DNA of 64,000 nt from Paraburkholderia sp. UYCP14C (GCF_004197395.1 NZ_SELS01000003.1:124001-188000); one strand, 5' to 3'; counted from the first letter of the stretch, positions 19,789-31,430 are shown. The notes: a model not told the origin generated them from the sequence alone. Numbers and translations: made by a program.

Positions 19789-20670
19789 TCACCCCAACGG
19801 CAAACAGATCTCCGTAATCAACTCCGCAGGCGCAGTCTCCTTGGGACTATTCAAATACTCCTCAAACACCGGCGCATCCGCCGCCTCTCTTCCAGACTGC
19901 ACGAGCCAGGTCCCGTACAACCACTCATAAGCCGCCCGCATGTCGCTATACGGCCCAACATGCCGCAACACCGCATATTCCCCACCGCGTATACGCGTGA
20001 CAGAAACCCCGCCATCCATCGCAACGGCAGAAGCAACTTCAGCCATCACCGGTCCCGGCAACAGCACCCCCGCCTTCGACCGCAGCGCCTGCTCCTCGAC
20101 CACCCCCGCATCATCGAAGTAAACGCCGATCATCCGCATCTGCGCCGCGAGCAGATTATGTTTCGCAAGCCACCCGAACAAAGCATCAAAAGCCTTGCCG
20201 ATCTGCATATAAGGCCCGACATGATCGACCGACAGAATCTCCATCGGCTCCACATAACGAATCACGACCTCACGAATCGTCGTCATCTGATCCTCTCCTG
20301 AAAGCGCCGGCCGAAACCGGCTCTGCGTGCCCTGCTTGCGATACTGCGCCGGCGGCACACCAAACACCGCGCGAAACGTCCGCGAAAATGACTGCAAACT
20401 GCTATACCCCGAACGCTCGGCGATCAGAGCGATCGGCATCGAGCTGTTCGCGAGAAACCCCGCCGCGCGGTGCAACCGTAAGCGGCGCACCGTCATCGCG
20501 ACCGTCTCGCCGTACATCGCCTGATAAATCCGGTGCCAGTGGTACGGCGACAGGCATGCAATCTCCGCAAGCCGTCCGATATCGAGCGGGTCGTCGAGGT
20601 GATCGTAGATATGATCGAGCACGCGTGCGAGTCGCGTTTCATATCGAGCTCGATGGTCTGATTCATTCAT
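19789..20670 (-). CDS. AraC-type regulator with GyrI-like effector domain
   Basis: A 293-residue Rob-like regulator: an AraC double helix-turn-helix at the N-terminus (about 7-110; LAEIACLSPYHWHRIYQAMYGETV and ALIAERSGYSSLQSFSRTFRAVFGVPPAQYR). A GyrI/SbmC-like ligand domain (about 135-293) follows, with typical VGPYMQIGKAF and VLRHVGPYSDM motifs. ATG 20670 is chosen; the frame extends 16 codons upstream without support. Third positions are G/T-rich, unlike most of the window. It is divergent from eutB, but eut operons are usually controlled by EutR, which has a different layout; control of eutBC is therefore only a guess. Confidence 0.85.
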   Translation of the reverse strand: MNESDHRARYETRLARVLDHIYDHLDDPLDIGRLAEIACLSPYHWHRIYQAMYGETVAMTVRRLRLHRAAGFLANSSMPIALIAERSGYSSLQSFSRTFRAVFGVPPAQYRKQGTQSRFRPALSGEDQMTTIREVVIRYVEPMEILSVDHVGPYMQIGKAFDALFGWLAKHNLLAAQMRMIGVYFDDAGVVEEQALRSKAGVLLPGPVMAEVASAVAMDGGVSVTRIRGGEYAVLRHVGPYSDMRAAYEWLYGTWLVQSGREAADAPVFEEYLNSPKETAPAELITEICLPLG

Positions 20671-20977
20671 AGCTGGACCGCAGAAAATTGGCGCGAGAGC
20701 ATGCAAGCAAAGTATCACGCTACGGCGTGCGCGCCGTTTACCAAATCCTGCGGATTTAACGCGGTCCGCGAGAAGCGGATTAAGCGCTTGTTGACCACAT
20801 CACGCGCGCAAGCGGGAGCGCCAAACGCGAATCGACAAGCAGCCCCGCCCCCCAACGTGACGCTGCCTCAATTTGGCGCTATCGTGTAACCCGCACCATC
20901 AGCAGCAAGCAGTAGGCAGCAACTAACCGCCGTTCCCATTCCTACCCGCGTTCGCGCGAAGCGATGGAGCCGCAAAC
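20671..20977. promoter_or_regulatory. Divergent control region between AraC-type gene and eutB
   Basis: 307 bases with no gene. It must carry both promoters. No confident -35/-10 pair or repeated operator was identified. TGGAG stands eight bases before the eutB ATG. Confidence 0.4.
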
Positions 20978-22372
20978 ATGAGCTATACCGAGTCGATCGG
21001 CAGTCGCACCTACCGCTTCGCCGACCTGAAGACCCTGCTCGCCAAAGCGAGCCCGCAGCGCTCCGGCGACCAACTGGCAGGCGTCGCGGCAACGAGCGAA
21101 GAAGAGCGGGTCGCCGCCAAAATGGCGCTGGCACAGGTGCCGCTGCGCACGTTCCTGAACGATCCGCTGATCCCCTACGAAACCGACGAAGTCACCCGCC
21201 TGATCATCGACGATCACTCGCCACAAGCCTTCGCCGAAATCTCGCATCTGACGGTAGGCGATTTCCGCAACTGGCTGCTCAGCGCCACAACCGACACCGA
21301 CGCACTCACCGGCATCACCCACGGCCTCACGCCTGAAATGGTTGCCGCGGTCTCGAAGCTGATGCGCAACCAGGACCTGATCGCCGCCGCCCGTAAACGC
21401 CCGGTCGTCACCCGCTTTCGCAACACGGTCGGTTTACCGGGCCGCATGTCCGTACGCCTGCAACCGAACCACCCGACCGACGACGTCAAAGGCATCGCCG
21501 CCTCGATGCTCGACGGCCTGATGTACGGCTGCGGCGACGCAATGATCGGCATCAATCCCGCGAGCGACAATCTCGCCGCGATCACGAAGCTGCTCCACAT
21601 GATCGATGAATTCCGTCAGCGCTATCAGTTGCCGACGCAGTCGTGCGTCCTCACGCATGTGACGAGCACGATCGCCGCGATCGAAAAAGGCGCTCCGGTC
21701 GATCTCGTGTTCCAGTCGATCGCGGGCACCGAGAAAGCGAACGCGAGCTTCGGCATTTCGCTCGCGCTACTTCGGGAAGCGTACGAGGCGGGGTCGTCGC
21801 TGCAACGTGGCACCGTCGGCAGCAATCTGATGTATTTCGAAACGGGACAGGGCAGCGCGCTGTCGGCGGATGCGCATTTCGGCGTCGACCAGCAGACCTG
21901 CGAGGCGCGCGCCTATGCGGTCGCACGCAAGTTCAAGCCGTTCCTGGTGAACACGGTGGTCGGTTTCATCGGCCCCGAGTATCTGTACGACGGCAAGCAG
22001 ATCATGCGCGCGGGTCTCGAGGATCACTTCTGCGGCAAGCTGCTCGGCGTGCCGATGGGCTGCGATATCTGCTATACGAATCATGCCGAAGCGGATCAGG
22101 ACGACATGGACAATCTGCTGACGCTGCTCGGCGTCGCGGGCATCAATTTCATCATGGGCGTGCCGGGCGCGGACGACGTGATGCTCAACTATCAGAGCAC
22201 GTCGTTTCACGATGCGCTGTACGTGCGCGACGTGCTCGGTTTACGGCGCGCGCCCGAATTCGAGGAATGGCTGGAGTCGATGCAGATCATCGACGCACGC
22301 GGCGCACTGATCAGCGCACCGACACGGCAACCGCTGCTCGAAGGCGCGCGCGACTGGATGGGGATCGCATGA
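20978..22372 (+). CDS. eutB: Ethanolamine ammonia-lyase large subunit
   Basis: A 464-residue catalytic subunit of the adenosylcobalamin-dependent enzyme that splits ethanolamine into acetaldehyde and ammonia. It matches EutB over its full length, from YRFADLKTLLAKASPQRSGD through NTVGLPGRMSVRLQPNHPTDD to DICYTNHAEADQDDM and the end ARDWMGIA. It overlaps eutC by four bases (ATGA), so translation is coupled. No carboxysome-type shell genes, transporter or reactivase lie next to it. This is the simple eutBC form of non-enteric proteobacteria. Confidence 0.97.
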   Translation: MSYTESIGSRTYRFADLKTLLAKASPQRSGDQLAGVAATSEEERVAAKMALAQVPLRTFLNDPLIPYETDEVTRLIIDDHSPQAFAEISHLTVGDFRNWLLSATTDTDALTGITHGLTPEMVAAVSKLMRNQDLIAAARKRPVVTRFRNTVGLPGRMSVRLQPNHPTDDVKGIAASMLDGLMYGCGDAMIGINPASDNLAAITKLLHMIDEFRQRYQLPTQSCVLTHVTSTIAAIEKGAPVDLVFQSIAGTEKANASFGISLALLREAYEAGSSLQRGTVGSNLMYFETGQGSALSADAHFGVDQQTCEARAYAVARKFKPFLVNTVVGFIGPEYLYDGKQIMRAGLEDHFCGKLLGVPMGCDICYTNHAEADQDDMDNLLTLLGVAGINFIMGVPGADDVMLNYQSTSFHDALYVRDVLGLRRAPEFEEWLESMQIIDARGALISAPTRQPLLEGARDWMGIA

Positions 22373-23160
22373 GCGAGAACGACGCACCCGATAAGGATCC
22401 GTGGAACGCGCTGCGTCGGTTTACGCAGGCACGCATCGCGTTGGGCCGTGCGGGCAACAGCCTGCCGACCGCGCCATTGCTCGCGTTCAATCTCGCGCAT
22501 GCGCAGGCGCGCGACGCCGTGCACCATCCGCTCGATGTGGACCCGCTGCACGCACAGCTGCGCTCGCAAGGTTTCAATACGCTCGACGTGCATAGCGCCG
22601 CGCCGGATCGCGAGCATTATTTGCGGCGGCCTGATCTTGGGCGGCGTCTGTCGGATGAGAGTCGCGCGGCGCTCGCGCAACTGCCGGCACAATCAACCGA
22701 TGTGCTGTTCGTCATCGGCGATGGTCTATCGGCATTTGCCGCGTCGAAGCAAGCGGTGCCGTTGCTGCAAGCCATCCATCCCAAGCTCGCGGGTTGGACC
22801 ATTGGCCCCGTCGTGATCGCGCGTCAGGCGCGCGTCGCGCTTGGCGACGCGATCGGCGAATTGCTCGACGCGAAAATCGTCGTGATGCTGATCGGCGAGC
22901 GGCCGGGTCTGAGCTCACCGGATAGCCTCGGCATCTACATCACGTACGCGCCGAAAGCGGGTTGCAGCGACGCCCAGCGCAACTGCATTTCGAACGTGCG
23001 GCCCGAGGGACTCGACTATCCGCAGGCCGCGCACAAGCTGCACTATCTGCTCACGCAGGCGAGGAAGCTCAAACTTACCGGCGTAGGTTTGAAAGACGAC
23101 AGCGATGAGCTACTGGCGGGCGCACCAACCCATCCTGCGGTGAGCGACGGCTCAACGTAG
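22369..23160 (+). CDS. eutC: Ethanolamine ammonia-lyase small subunit
   Basis: A 263-residue subunit that binds cobalamin together with EutB. ATG 22369 overlaps the eutB stop. The N-terminus PWNALRRFTQARIALGRAGNSLPT and the later ERPGLSSPDSLGIYITY, CSDAQRNCISNVRPEGL and AHKLHYLLTQARKLKLTGVGLKD blocks are diagnostic of EutC. It has a short polar tail after the family end. Confidence 0.97.
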   Translation: MSENDAPDKDPWNALRRFTQARIALGRAGNSLPTAPLLAFNLAHAQARDAVHHPLDVDPLHAQLRSQGFNTLDVHSAAPDREHYLRRPDLGRRLSDESRAALAQLPAQSTDVLFVIGDGLSAFAASKQAVPLLQAIHPKLAGWTIGPVVIARQARVALGDAIGELLDAKIVVMLIGERPGLSSPDSLGIYITYAPKAGCSDAQRNCISNVRPEGLDYPQAAHKLHYLLTQARKLKLTGVGLKDDSDELLAGAPTHPAVSDGST

Positions 23161-23196
23161 CACGCAACGCGACAGCAAACGCCGCACGCCCGTCGC

Positions 23197-25635
<2,439 letters not shown>

Positions 25636-25662
25636 GGTGGCTTCCTCGTGCGATTTGTGGTC

Positions 25663-25694
25663 TAGTAAACACCTTGAAGCCACTACAAGGTCAA
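25663..25694. promoter_or_regulatory. MerR-type operator/promoter of the metal ATPase gene
   Basis: ACCTTG (25671-25676) and CAAGGT (25686-25691) form a dyad in the short divergent region. On the minus strand TTGACC (25689-25694) stands 20 bases from TTACTA (25663-25668), the over-long spacing that MerR-family activators correct by twisting DNA. The layout resembles cadA/zntA promoters. Confidence 0.7.
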
Positions 25695-25715
25695 GGCCGC
25701 GTGGAGGAAAGGTCC

Positions 25716-26147
25716 ATGAAAATCGGCGAACTGGCGAAAATCGCCCATTGCACGACGGAAACCATCCGTTTCTACGAGAAGGAGCGCCTGCTGCCCGAGG
25801 CGGAGCGCACCGAAGCCAATTACCGCAGTTACACGGCGAAGCACGTCGAGCGCCTGCGCTTCATCCGCAATTGCCGCGCGCTCGACATGACCCACGACGA
25901 AATCCGCGCATTACTGCGTCTGACCGACGCGCCGGCGAACGGCTGCGGCAGCATGCATGCGCTGATCGACGAGCACGTCGCGCACGTCGATACGCGTATC
26001 GAAGAGCTGCAGCAGCTGAAGGCGCAACTGACGACGCTGCGCGACCAATGCCACGGCGAGCATCCGGTCGAAGACTGCGGCATCGTGCACGGCCTGACCG
26101 ACATGGATGTGGCCGTGCCGCGCCCGCGGCATACGCATCTCGGCTGA
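25716..26147 (+). CDS. cadR: MerR-family metal-responsive regulator (CadR/PbrR-like)
   Basis: A 143-residue regulator. The winged helix-turn-helix MKIGELAKIAHCTTETIRFYEKERLLPEAERTE is followed by a dimerisation helix (about 80-115). Cysteines in NGCGSMH, RDQCHGEHP and EDCGIVHG fit the three-Cys Cd/Pb site of CadR/PbrR proteins. The end is His-rich (RHTHLG). GGAGGAAAGG precedes the ATG at 25716. It is divergent from the P-type ATPase and shares a MerR-type operator with it, so it should activate that pump when metal is bound. The exact metal is inferred. Confidence 0.9.
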   Translation: MKIGELAKIAHCTTETIRFYEKERLLPEAERTEANYRSYTAKHVERLRFIRNCRALDMTHDEIRALLRLTDAPANGCGSMHALIDEHVAHVDTRIEELQQLKAQLTTLRDQCHGEHPVEDCGIVHGLTDMDVAVPRPRHTHLG

Positions 26148-26268
26148 CGCCGGGCTGGCGTCGTGAGCCATTGCATCGCGACGCAGCGCCGGCGCAACAA
26201 CCCCATACACGGCAAGGCCGCGCCTGCGATCTTGCCGATCGATCATCGAATCCAGTTGGAGAATCAAC

Positions 26269-26469
26269 GTGTTCACCTGTAGAAACCAGTCCTGCGGCGC
26301 GCAGTGGGAGCAATCCGACGTCGTCATCAAGAACGAAGGCCAGGGGCTCCTGTTCCGCTGCCCGCTGTGCGGCGCGCGCAATTACGTCGAGCGTTTCGAC
26401 GGCGACGACGGCGAAGTGCTGTACGAGCAACTGCCGGGCCGCCCCGACCAGGGCCCGATGGCCGAGTAA
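26269..26469 (+). CDS. Small zinc-ribbon protein, hypothetical
   Basis: A 66-residue protein from a GTG start with TTGGAGA upstream. Four cysteines in pairs (C4 and C9; C31 and C34 in CPLCGARNY) form a zinc-ribbon pattern, followed by an acidic strand region (ERFDGDDGEVLYEQL). The function is unknown; such folds bind nucleic acid or protein. It ends 23 bases before dbpA and is probably in the same transcript, which suggests a link with RNA or ribosome assembly. That link is inference. Confidence 0.75.
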   Translation: MFTCRNQSCGAQWEQSDVVIKNEGQGLLFRCPLCGARNYVERFDGDDGEVLYEQLPGRPDQGPMAE

Positions 26470-26492
26470 TCGCGATTCCTACAGACGACCTT

Positions 26493-27896
26493 ATGAACAG
26501 TCCCACCCCCGCCGGCGCCGCATTCAGCGAGCTGCCGCTGCCGCCCGCGACGCTCGCGAACCTGACGCAGCTCGGCTACGTCGAAATGACGCCGATCCAG
26601 GCCGCCAGTCTGCCGATCGCGCTTGCCGGCAACGACCTGATCGCCCAGGCGAAAACCGGCAGCGGCAAGACCGCGGCGTTTTCGCTGGCACTGCTCGCGC
26701 GCCTCGACGCACGCAAATTCGACACGCAGGCCATGGTGCTGTGTCCGACGCGCGAACTCGCCGATCAGGTCACGCAGGAAATCCGCCGCCTCGCGCGCGC
26801 GGAAGAAAACATCAAGGTGCTGACCTTGTGCGGCGGTACGCCGATGCGTCCGCAGACGGCCAGCCTCGAACACGGCGCGCACGTCGTGGTCGGCACGCCG
26901 GGCCGCATCATGGATCACCTCGAACGCGGCACCCTCGTGCTGCAGGCGCTGAACACGCTCGTGCTCGACGAAGCCGACCGCATGCTCGACATGGGTTTCT
27001 TCGACGACATCGCGAAGGTCGCGCGGCAATGCCCGAAAGAGCGGCAGACGCTGCTGTTTTCGGCGACGTACCCCGAAGGCATCGCGAAGCTGAGCCAGCA
27101 ATTTCTGCGCAACCCGAAGGAAATCAAACTCGCCGAGCGGCACGACGACAGCAAGATCCGTCAGCGCTTCTACGAAGTGAGCGAAGATGAACGGCTGCAC
27201 GCGGTCGGTCTGCTGCTGAACCACTATCGGCCGGTCAGCACGCTCGCGTTCTGCAACACGAAGCAGCAGTGTCGCGATCTGCTCGACGTACTGCGCGCGC
27301 AGGGCTTTCATGCACTCGCGCTGCACGGCGAACTCGATCAGCGCGAGCGCGATCAGGTGCTGATCCAGTTCGCCAACCGCAGCTGCTCGGTGCTCGTCGC
27401 AACCGACGTCGCCGCACGCGGCCTCGACATCGCGCAACTCGAAGCGGTGATCAACGTCGACGTGACGCCGGACCCGGAAGTGCATACGCACCGCATCGGC
27501 CGCACGGGCCGCGCCGATCAGGAAGGCTGGGCGCTCAGTCTCGCGAGCATGGACGAGATGGGGCGTGTCGGCGGGATCGAGCAGGCGCACAAGCGCGACG
27601 TCGAATGGCACAAGCTGGCCGAACTGAAGGCGGCCAGCAACGAGCCGCTGCTGCCGCCGATGGAAACGCTGCAGATCCTCGGCGGCCGCAAGGACAAGAT
27701 CCGTCCCGGCGACGTGCTCGGCGCGCTGACCGGCGACGCCGGTTTCGCGGGCTCGCAGATCGGCAAGATCAACGTGACCGACATGTCGACCTATGTCGCG
27801 GTGGAGCGCAGCATCGCGCGCGAGGCGGTGCGCCGGCTCAGCGCGGGCAAGCTGAAGGGACGCAAGGTCAAGGTCCGTTTGATGGACGAAGCCTGA
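26493..27896 (+). CDS. dbpA: ATP-dependent RNA helicase DbpA
   Basis: A 467-residue DEAD-box helicase. The Q motif region (ELPLPPATLANLTQLGYVEMTPIQ), motif I AKTGSGKT, motif II DEAD, motif III SAT and motif VI HRIGRTGR are all present. The C-terminal domain (about 395-467; GDVLGALTGDAGFAGSQIGKIN) is the DbpA-type RNA-binding fold that recognises hairpin 92 of 23S rRNA. ATG 26493 fits the family start. It acts in late assembly of the large ribosomal subunit. A perfect palindromic terminator follows. Confidence 0.95.
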   Translation: MNSPTPAGAAFSELPLPPATLANLTQLGYVEMTPIQAASLPIALAGNDLIAQAKTGSGKTAAFSLALLARLDARKFDTQAMVLCPTRELADQVTQEIRRLARAEENIKVLTLCGGTPMRPQTASLEHGAHVVVGTPGRIMDHLERGTLVLQALNTLVLDEADRMLDMGFFDDIAKVARQCPKERQTLLFSATYPEGIAKLSQQFLRNPKEIKLAERHDDSKIRQRFYEVSEDERLHAVGLLLNHYRPVSTLAFCNTKQQCRDLLDVLRAQGFHALALHGELDQRERDQVLIQFANRSCSVLVATDVAARGLDIAQLEAVINVDVTPDPEVHTHRIGRTGRADQEGWALSLASMDEMGRVGGIEQAHKRDVEWHKLAELKAASNEPLLPPMETLQILGGRKDKIRPGDVLGALTGDAGFAGSQIGKINVTDMSTYVAVERSIAREAVRRLSAGKLKGRKVKVRLMDEA

Positions 27897-27940
27897 TTCA
27901 CCCGAAGCTCATGCTCTCCGTGAAAGTCAGATGATTCGAA

Positions 27941-27970
27941 AAAACGGCCGCATATGCGGCCGTTTTCACA
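27941..27970 (+). terminator. Terminator after dbpA
   Basis: A perfect 26-base palindrome from AAAACGGCCGCAT to ATGCGGCCGTTTT (27941-27966), 44 bases after the dbpA stop. Confidence 0.85.
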
Positions 27971-28362
27971 AGCGCTCTTCGCTTCAAAAGCCCGCTTCAA
28001 AAGTCCGTTTCTGCGCTGTGTTCATAGCGGTGTTGCCCTGCGCACCTCGGATCCGGCGGCGTCAAGGTGGCGGAGCTGCACCGGCCGTTTGCGCCGCGGA
28101 GCCGCTCAGCATCACATTCCTTCATACCTACGCAGTTACCCGTATTCCCCGAACCCCCCACTGTCTGCCCGCAAACCGCGATCTAGCCGGCTTTGGCCTG
28201 CGTACAGCGGCTTCGCGCGAGCCATGAAGAAAACGCATGCTGCGCATGACAAAGTTTCGATTGTGAGCGTTCTTTGGCTGATGCCTAATCACCCTAACGG
28301 AAGGAATGCCCCGCCGCCGCCGTTCGCGCGGCCGCCGGCGGCTGAAGAAAGGGAGAAAGTCT
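27971..28362. other. Intergenic spacer before the aminotransferase gene
   Basis: About 390 bases with no supported gene or RNA motif. It should contain the promoter of the aminotransferase gene. GGGAG stands just before that start. Nothing else was recognised. Confidence 0.4.
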
Positions 28363-29517
28363 ATGCAGAGCGCCATGCAGGCCCGCTCGAAACTGCCGGA
28401 TGTCGGCACCACCATTTTTACCGTGATCGGCCAGTTGGCCGCTCAACACGACGCATTGAACCTGTCGCAGGGCGCGCCGAATTTCGCGCCGGATCCGAAG
28501 CTCGTCGAGGGCGTCGCGCAAGCAATGCGCGCCGGCCATAACCAGTACGCGCCGATGGCCGGCATCGGCGCGCTGCGCGAAGCGCTCGCCGACAAGGTCG
28601 AAACGCTGTACGGCGTGCGCTACGACGCAGCCAGCGAAGTGACGGTGCTCGCGAGCGCGAGCGAAGGGCTTTATTCGACGATCAGCGCGCTCGTGCATCC
28701 GGGCGACGAAGTCATCTACTTCGAGCCGTCGTTCGACAGCTACGGCCCGATCGTGCGTCTGCAGGGTGCGAAGCCGGTCGCGATCAAGCTGTCGCTCGAT
28801 CATTTCCGCGTGGACTGGGACGAAGTCGCGGCCGCGATCACGCCGAAGACGCGCATGATCATCATCAACACGCCGCACAATCCGACCGCGACGATTTTCA
28901 GCGACGCCGACATCGAGCGGCTCAAAGCGCTCACGCGCAACACCGATATCGTGATCCTGGCCGACGAGGTCTACGAGCACGTGGTGTTCGACGGCGCGAA
29001 GCATCAGAGCATGGCGTGCCATCGCGAACTCGCGGAGCGCAGCGTGATCGTGTCGTCGTTCGGCAAGTCGTATCACGTGACCGGCTGGCGCGTCGGCTAT
29101 TGCCTTGCGCCCGCCGCGCTGATGGACGAGATCCGCAAGGTCCATCAGTTCATGGTGTTCTCCGCCGATACGCCGATGCAGTACGCGTTCGCCGACGCGC
29201 TAGCCAATCGCGACAGCTACCTCGGTCTGTCCGACTTCTATCAGAAGAAGCGTGATCTGCTCTCGCATGCACTGCGCGAATCGCGCTTCGAGTTGTTGCC
29301 GAGCGAAGGCAGTTTCTTTATGCTCGCCCGGTTCCGCGGCTTCTCCGATGAAAGCGACAGCGATTTCGTGCTGCGCCTGATCCGCGATGCGCGCGTCGCG
29401 ACGATTCCGTTGTCGGCGTTCTACACCGACGGCACGGATTCGGGCTTGATTCGCCTGAGTTTCGCGAAGGACGACGCGACCCTGCTCGAAGGCGCGCGGC
29501 GGTTGTGTGAAATCTGA
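28363..29517 (+). CDS. PLP-dependent aminotransferase, class I/II (methionine aminotransferase-like)
   Basis: A 384-residue fold-type I enzyme. It has NLSQGAPNFAPDP near the N-terminus, the NTPHNPTATIFS block that contacts the cofactor, DEVYEHVVFD, and the PLP lysine in SSFGKSYHVTGWRVG. This wording is closest to the YbdL/methionine aminotransferase group that transfers the amino group from Met, His or aromatic amino acids. ATG 28363 has GGGAGAAAG upstream. An amino-acid-binding protein gene follows 64 bases later and may be co-transcribed. The substrate is inferred from family resemblance. Confidence 0.88.
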   Translation: MQSAMQARSKLPDVGTTIFTVIGQLAAQHDALNLSQGAPNFAPDPKLVEGVAQAMRAGHNQYAPMAGIGALREALADKVETLYGVRYDAASEVTVLASASEGLYSTISALVHPGDEVIYFEPSFDSYGPIVRLQGAKPVAIKLSLDHFRVDWDEVAAAITPKTRMIIINTPHNPTATIFSDADIERLKALTRNTDIVILADEVYEHVVFDGAKHQSMACHRELAERSVIVSSFGKSYHVTGWRVGYCLAPAALMDEIRKVHQFMVFSADTPMQYAFADALANRDSYLGLSDFYQKKRDLLSHALRESRFELLPSEGSFFMLARFRGFSDESDSDFVLRLIRDARVATIPLSAFYTDGTDSGLIRLSFAKDDATLLEGARRLCEI

Positions 29518-29581
29518 GCGCGCGGGAGCACGCTCGAAGTATCGAAGCCATCAAAGTATTCGAAGCAAGAAGGGAGACGTT

Positions 29582-30376
29582 ATGAAGTTGCTCAAGTGTT
29601 TGTTGGCGCTAGCCTGCGCAGGCGCGTCGCTCGCAACATGGTCGGCCGCCAGCGCCGCCGATACCTCGACGCTGCGTTTCGGCCTCGAAGCGCAGTACCC
29701 GCCGTTCGAATCGAAAGGGCCGGGCGGCCAGCTGCAAGGGCTCGATATCGACGTGGGCAACGCGGTCTGCGCGGCCGCGCACATGACGTGCAAGTGGGTC
29801 GAAACCTCGTTCGACGGCCTGATTCCGGCGCTGCAAGGCCGCAAGTTCGACGCGATCAATTCGGCGATGAATGCGACCGAACAGCGCCGCCAGGCGATCG
29901 ATTTCACGACGGTGGTCTATCGCGTGCCGACGCAACTGATCGCGCGCAGCGACAGCGGTCTGCAGCCGACGCCCGAGTCGTTGAAAGGCAAGCGCGTCGG
30001 CGTGCTGCAGGGCTCGATTCAGGAAACCTACGCGAAGGTGCATTGGGAGCCGGTCGGCGTGGTCGTGCTGCCGTATCAGGACCAGAACCAGGTCTATGCC
30101 GATCTGACCGCGGGCCGTCTCGATGGCACGCTGGTGCTCGCGCCGGCCGGCCAAACCGGCTTTCTGTCGAAGCCCGAAGGCAAGGGATACGGGTTCGTCG
30201 GTCAGGCGGTGCGTGACGACAAGATTCTCGGCAGCGGCATCGCATACGGCATTCGCAAGGGCGACACCGCGTTGCGCGATCAGTTGAACGCCGCGATCGC
30301 GAAGGTGCAAGCCGATGGCACGGTGAAGACGCTCGCCGCGAAATATCTCGGCAATATCGACGTCAGCGCGAAGTAG
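29582..30376 (+). CDS. Amino-acid ABC transporter periplasmic binding protein
   Basis: A 264-residue solute-binding protein of the polar amino-acid family (SBP_bac_3). The signal peptide MKLLKCLLALACAGASLATW is followed by a cut site near ASA-ADT. LRFGLEAQYPPFESKGPGG and GLDIDVGNAVCAAAHM are typical of Lys/Arg/Orn/His-binding proteins. AAGGGAGA stands before the ATG. No permease or ATPase gene is adjacent, so it is an orphan that must use a transporter encoded elsewhere. Its position after the aminotransferase suggests a shared amino-acid role. Confidence 0.9.
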   Translation: MKLLKCLLALACAGASLATWSAASAADTSTLRFGLEAQYPPFESKGPGGQLQGLDIDVGNAVCAAAHMTCKWVETSFDGLIPALQGRKFDAINSAMNATEQRRQAIDFTTVVYRVPTQLIARSDSGLQPTPESLKGKRVGVLQGSIQETYAKVHWEPVGVVVLPYQDQNQVYADLTAGRLDGTLVLAPAGQTGFLSKPEGKGYGFVGQAVRDDKILGSGIAYGIRKGDTALRDQLNAAIAKVQADGTVKTLAAKYLGNIDVSAK

Positions 30377-30517
30377 TCGCGTCCCGTTCGAGCGGCGGCG
30401 CCGTTTGCGAGCGGCGCCGCGCGTTCGCTTGTTGGCCATGCGTTTGACGGCTACGATACGTAGGCTTCGCGAAGTTGGAGACAACGGCGAAGTCGACGGA
30501 TCAACCGGAGAGCGCGC

Positions 30518-31384
30518 ATGAGCGAGACGACCGAGGCGGCACGCGCTACGAACACCGCACGCGCAAGAGACGCAGACGCGCCGCGCTTCTGGCGCAGCGA
30601 CGCGTTGCCGTTCATCGAGGCGCGCTCCATCGACGATGGCCGCAAGGTCTGCTACGCCAAACATTCGCACGAAACGTTTTCGATCGGCGCGGTGACGGGC
30701 GGCCGCAGCGTCTATCTGAACCGCCACGCGCGGGAATGGATCGGCGCGGGTGCCGTCGTGATGATGAACCCCGACGATGTGCACGCGTGCAACCCGGTTG
30801 GCGGCGAGCGGTGGTCGTATCGGATGCTGCACGTCGATGTCGCGTGGTTCACGAAACTGCAGCACGAGCTGGGTTTCAATCCGAACCATACGTTCCGCGC
30901 GATTTCGCAGATCATGACGCTCGACGCCGCGTTGTTCGACGGCTTGAACCGGCTGTGCACGATTCTCGCCAGCAACGACGGTGACGTCGACACGCTGCGC
31001 AAGGAAAGCGCCGCCATCACTTTCTTTTCCAACGTGCAGCAAACGCTCAATCCGGCCACCTCGCCCGAGCGTGCGGAGAGCGGCCAGCTCGCGCGTGCCG
31101 CGGAGTACATCGCCGAAAACTGCACGCGCGCGCTGAAGCTCGACGACATGTGCGAAGCCGCCGGATTGTCCGCTTCACATCTGATACGCGCGTTCAAGCT
31201 GCGCTACGGCATGACGCCGCACGCGTATCTGATCAACCGACGCATCCAGTACAGTCGCGCGCGACTGCGGCGCGGGGCACCGATCGCCGATGTCGCGCTC
31301 GACGCCGGCTTCGCCGATCAGGCGCATTTGCAGCGCACCTTCAAGCGGCTGGTGGCGGCGACGCCGGGGCAATATCGCCGCTGA
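30518..31384 (+). CDS. AraC family transcriptional regulator
   Basis: A 288-residue regulator with an N-terminal cupin-like ligand domain (about 20-170; SIGAVTGGRSVYLNRHAREWIGAG, MMNPDDVHACNP). A C-terminal AraC double helix-turn-helix follows (about 190-285; LKLDDMCEAAGLSASHLIRAFKLRYGMTPHAYL, then APIADVALDAGFADQAHLQRTFKRLVAATPGQYR). This layout is frequent in regulators of LysE-type amino-acid exporters, and a LysE gene lies convergently next to it. The target is inferred. CCGGAGAG precedes the ATG. Confidence 0.9.
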   Translation: MSETTEAARATNTARARDADAPRFWRSDALPFIEARSIDDGRKVCYAKHSHETFSIGAVTGGRSVYLNRHAREWIGAGAVVMMNPDDVHACNPVGGERWSYRMLHVDVAWFTKLQHELGFNPNHTFRAISQIMTLDAALFDGLNRLCTILASNDGDVDTLRKESAAITFFSNVQQTLNPATSPERAESGQLARAAEYIAENCTRALKLDDMCEAAGLSASHLIRAFKLRYGMTPHAYLINRRIQYSRARLRRGAPIADVALDAGFADQAHLQRTFKRLVAATPGQYRR

Positions 31385-31430
31385 GCGTGACGCGGCATGA
31401 AGGCGCATCGGCAAGCAGGCGCGACTCGCG

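Noticed and set aside
19547-19792. 81-residue minus-strand frame overlapping the AraC-type stop (GTGA), hydrophobic like a membrane protein
   Set aside because: It runs through the AT-rich and DnaA-box spacer; its hydrophobic look comes from the C/A-rich plus strand. There is no binding site of its own and no family resemblance.
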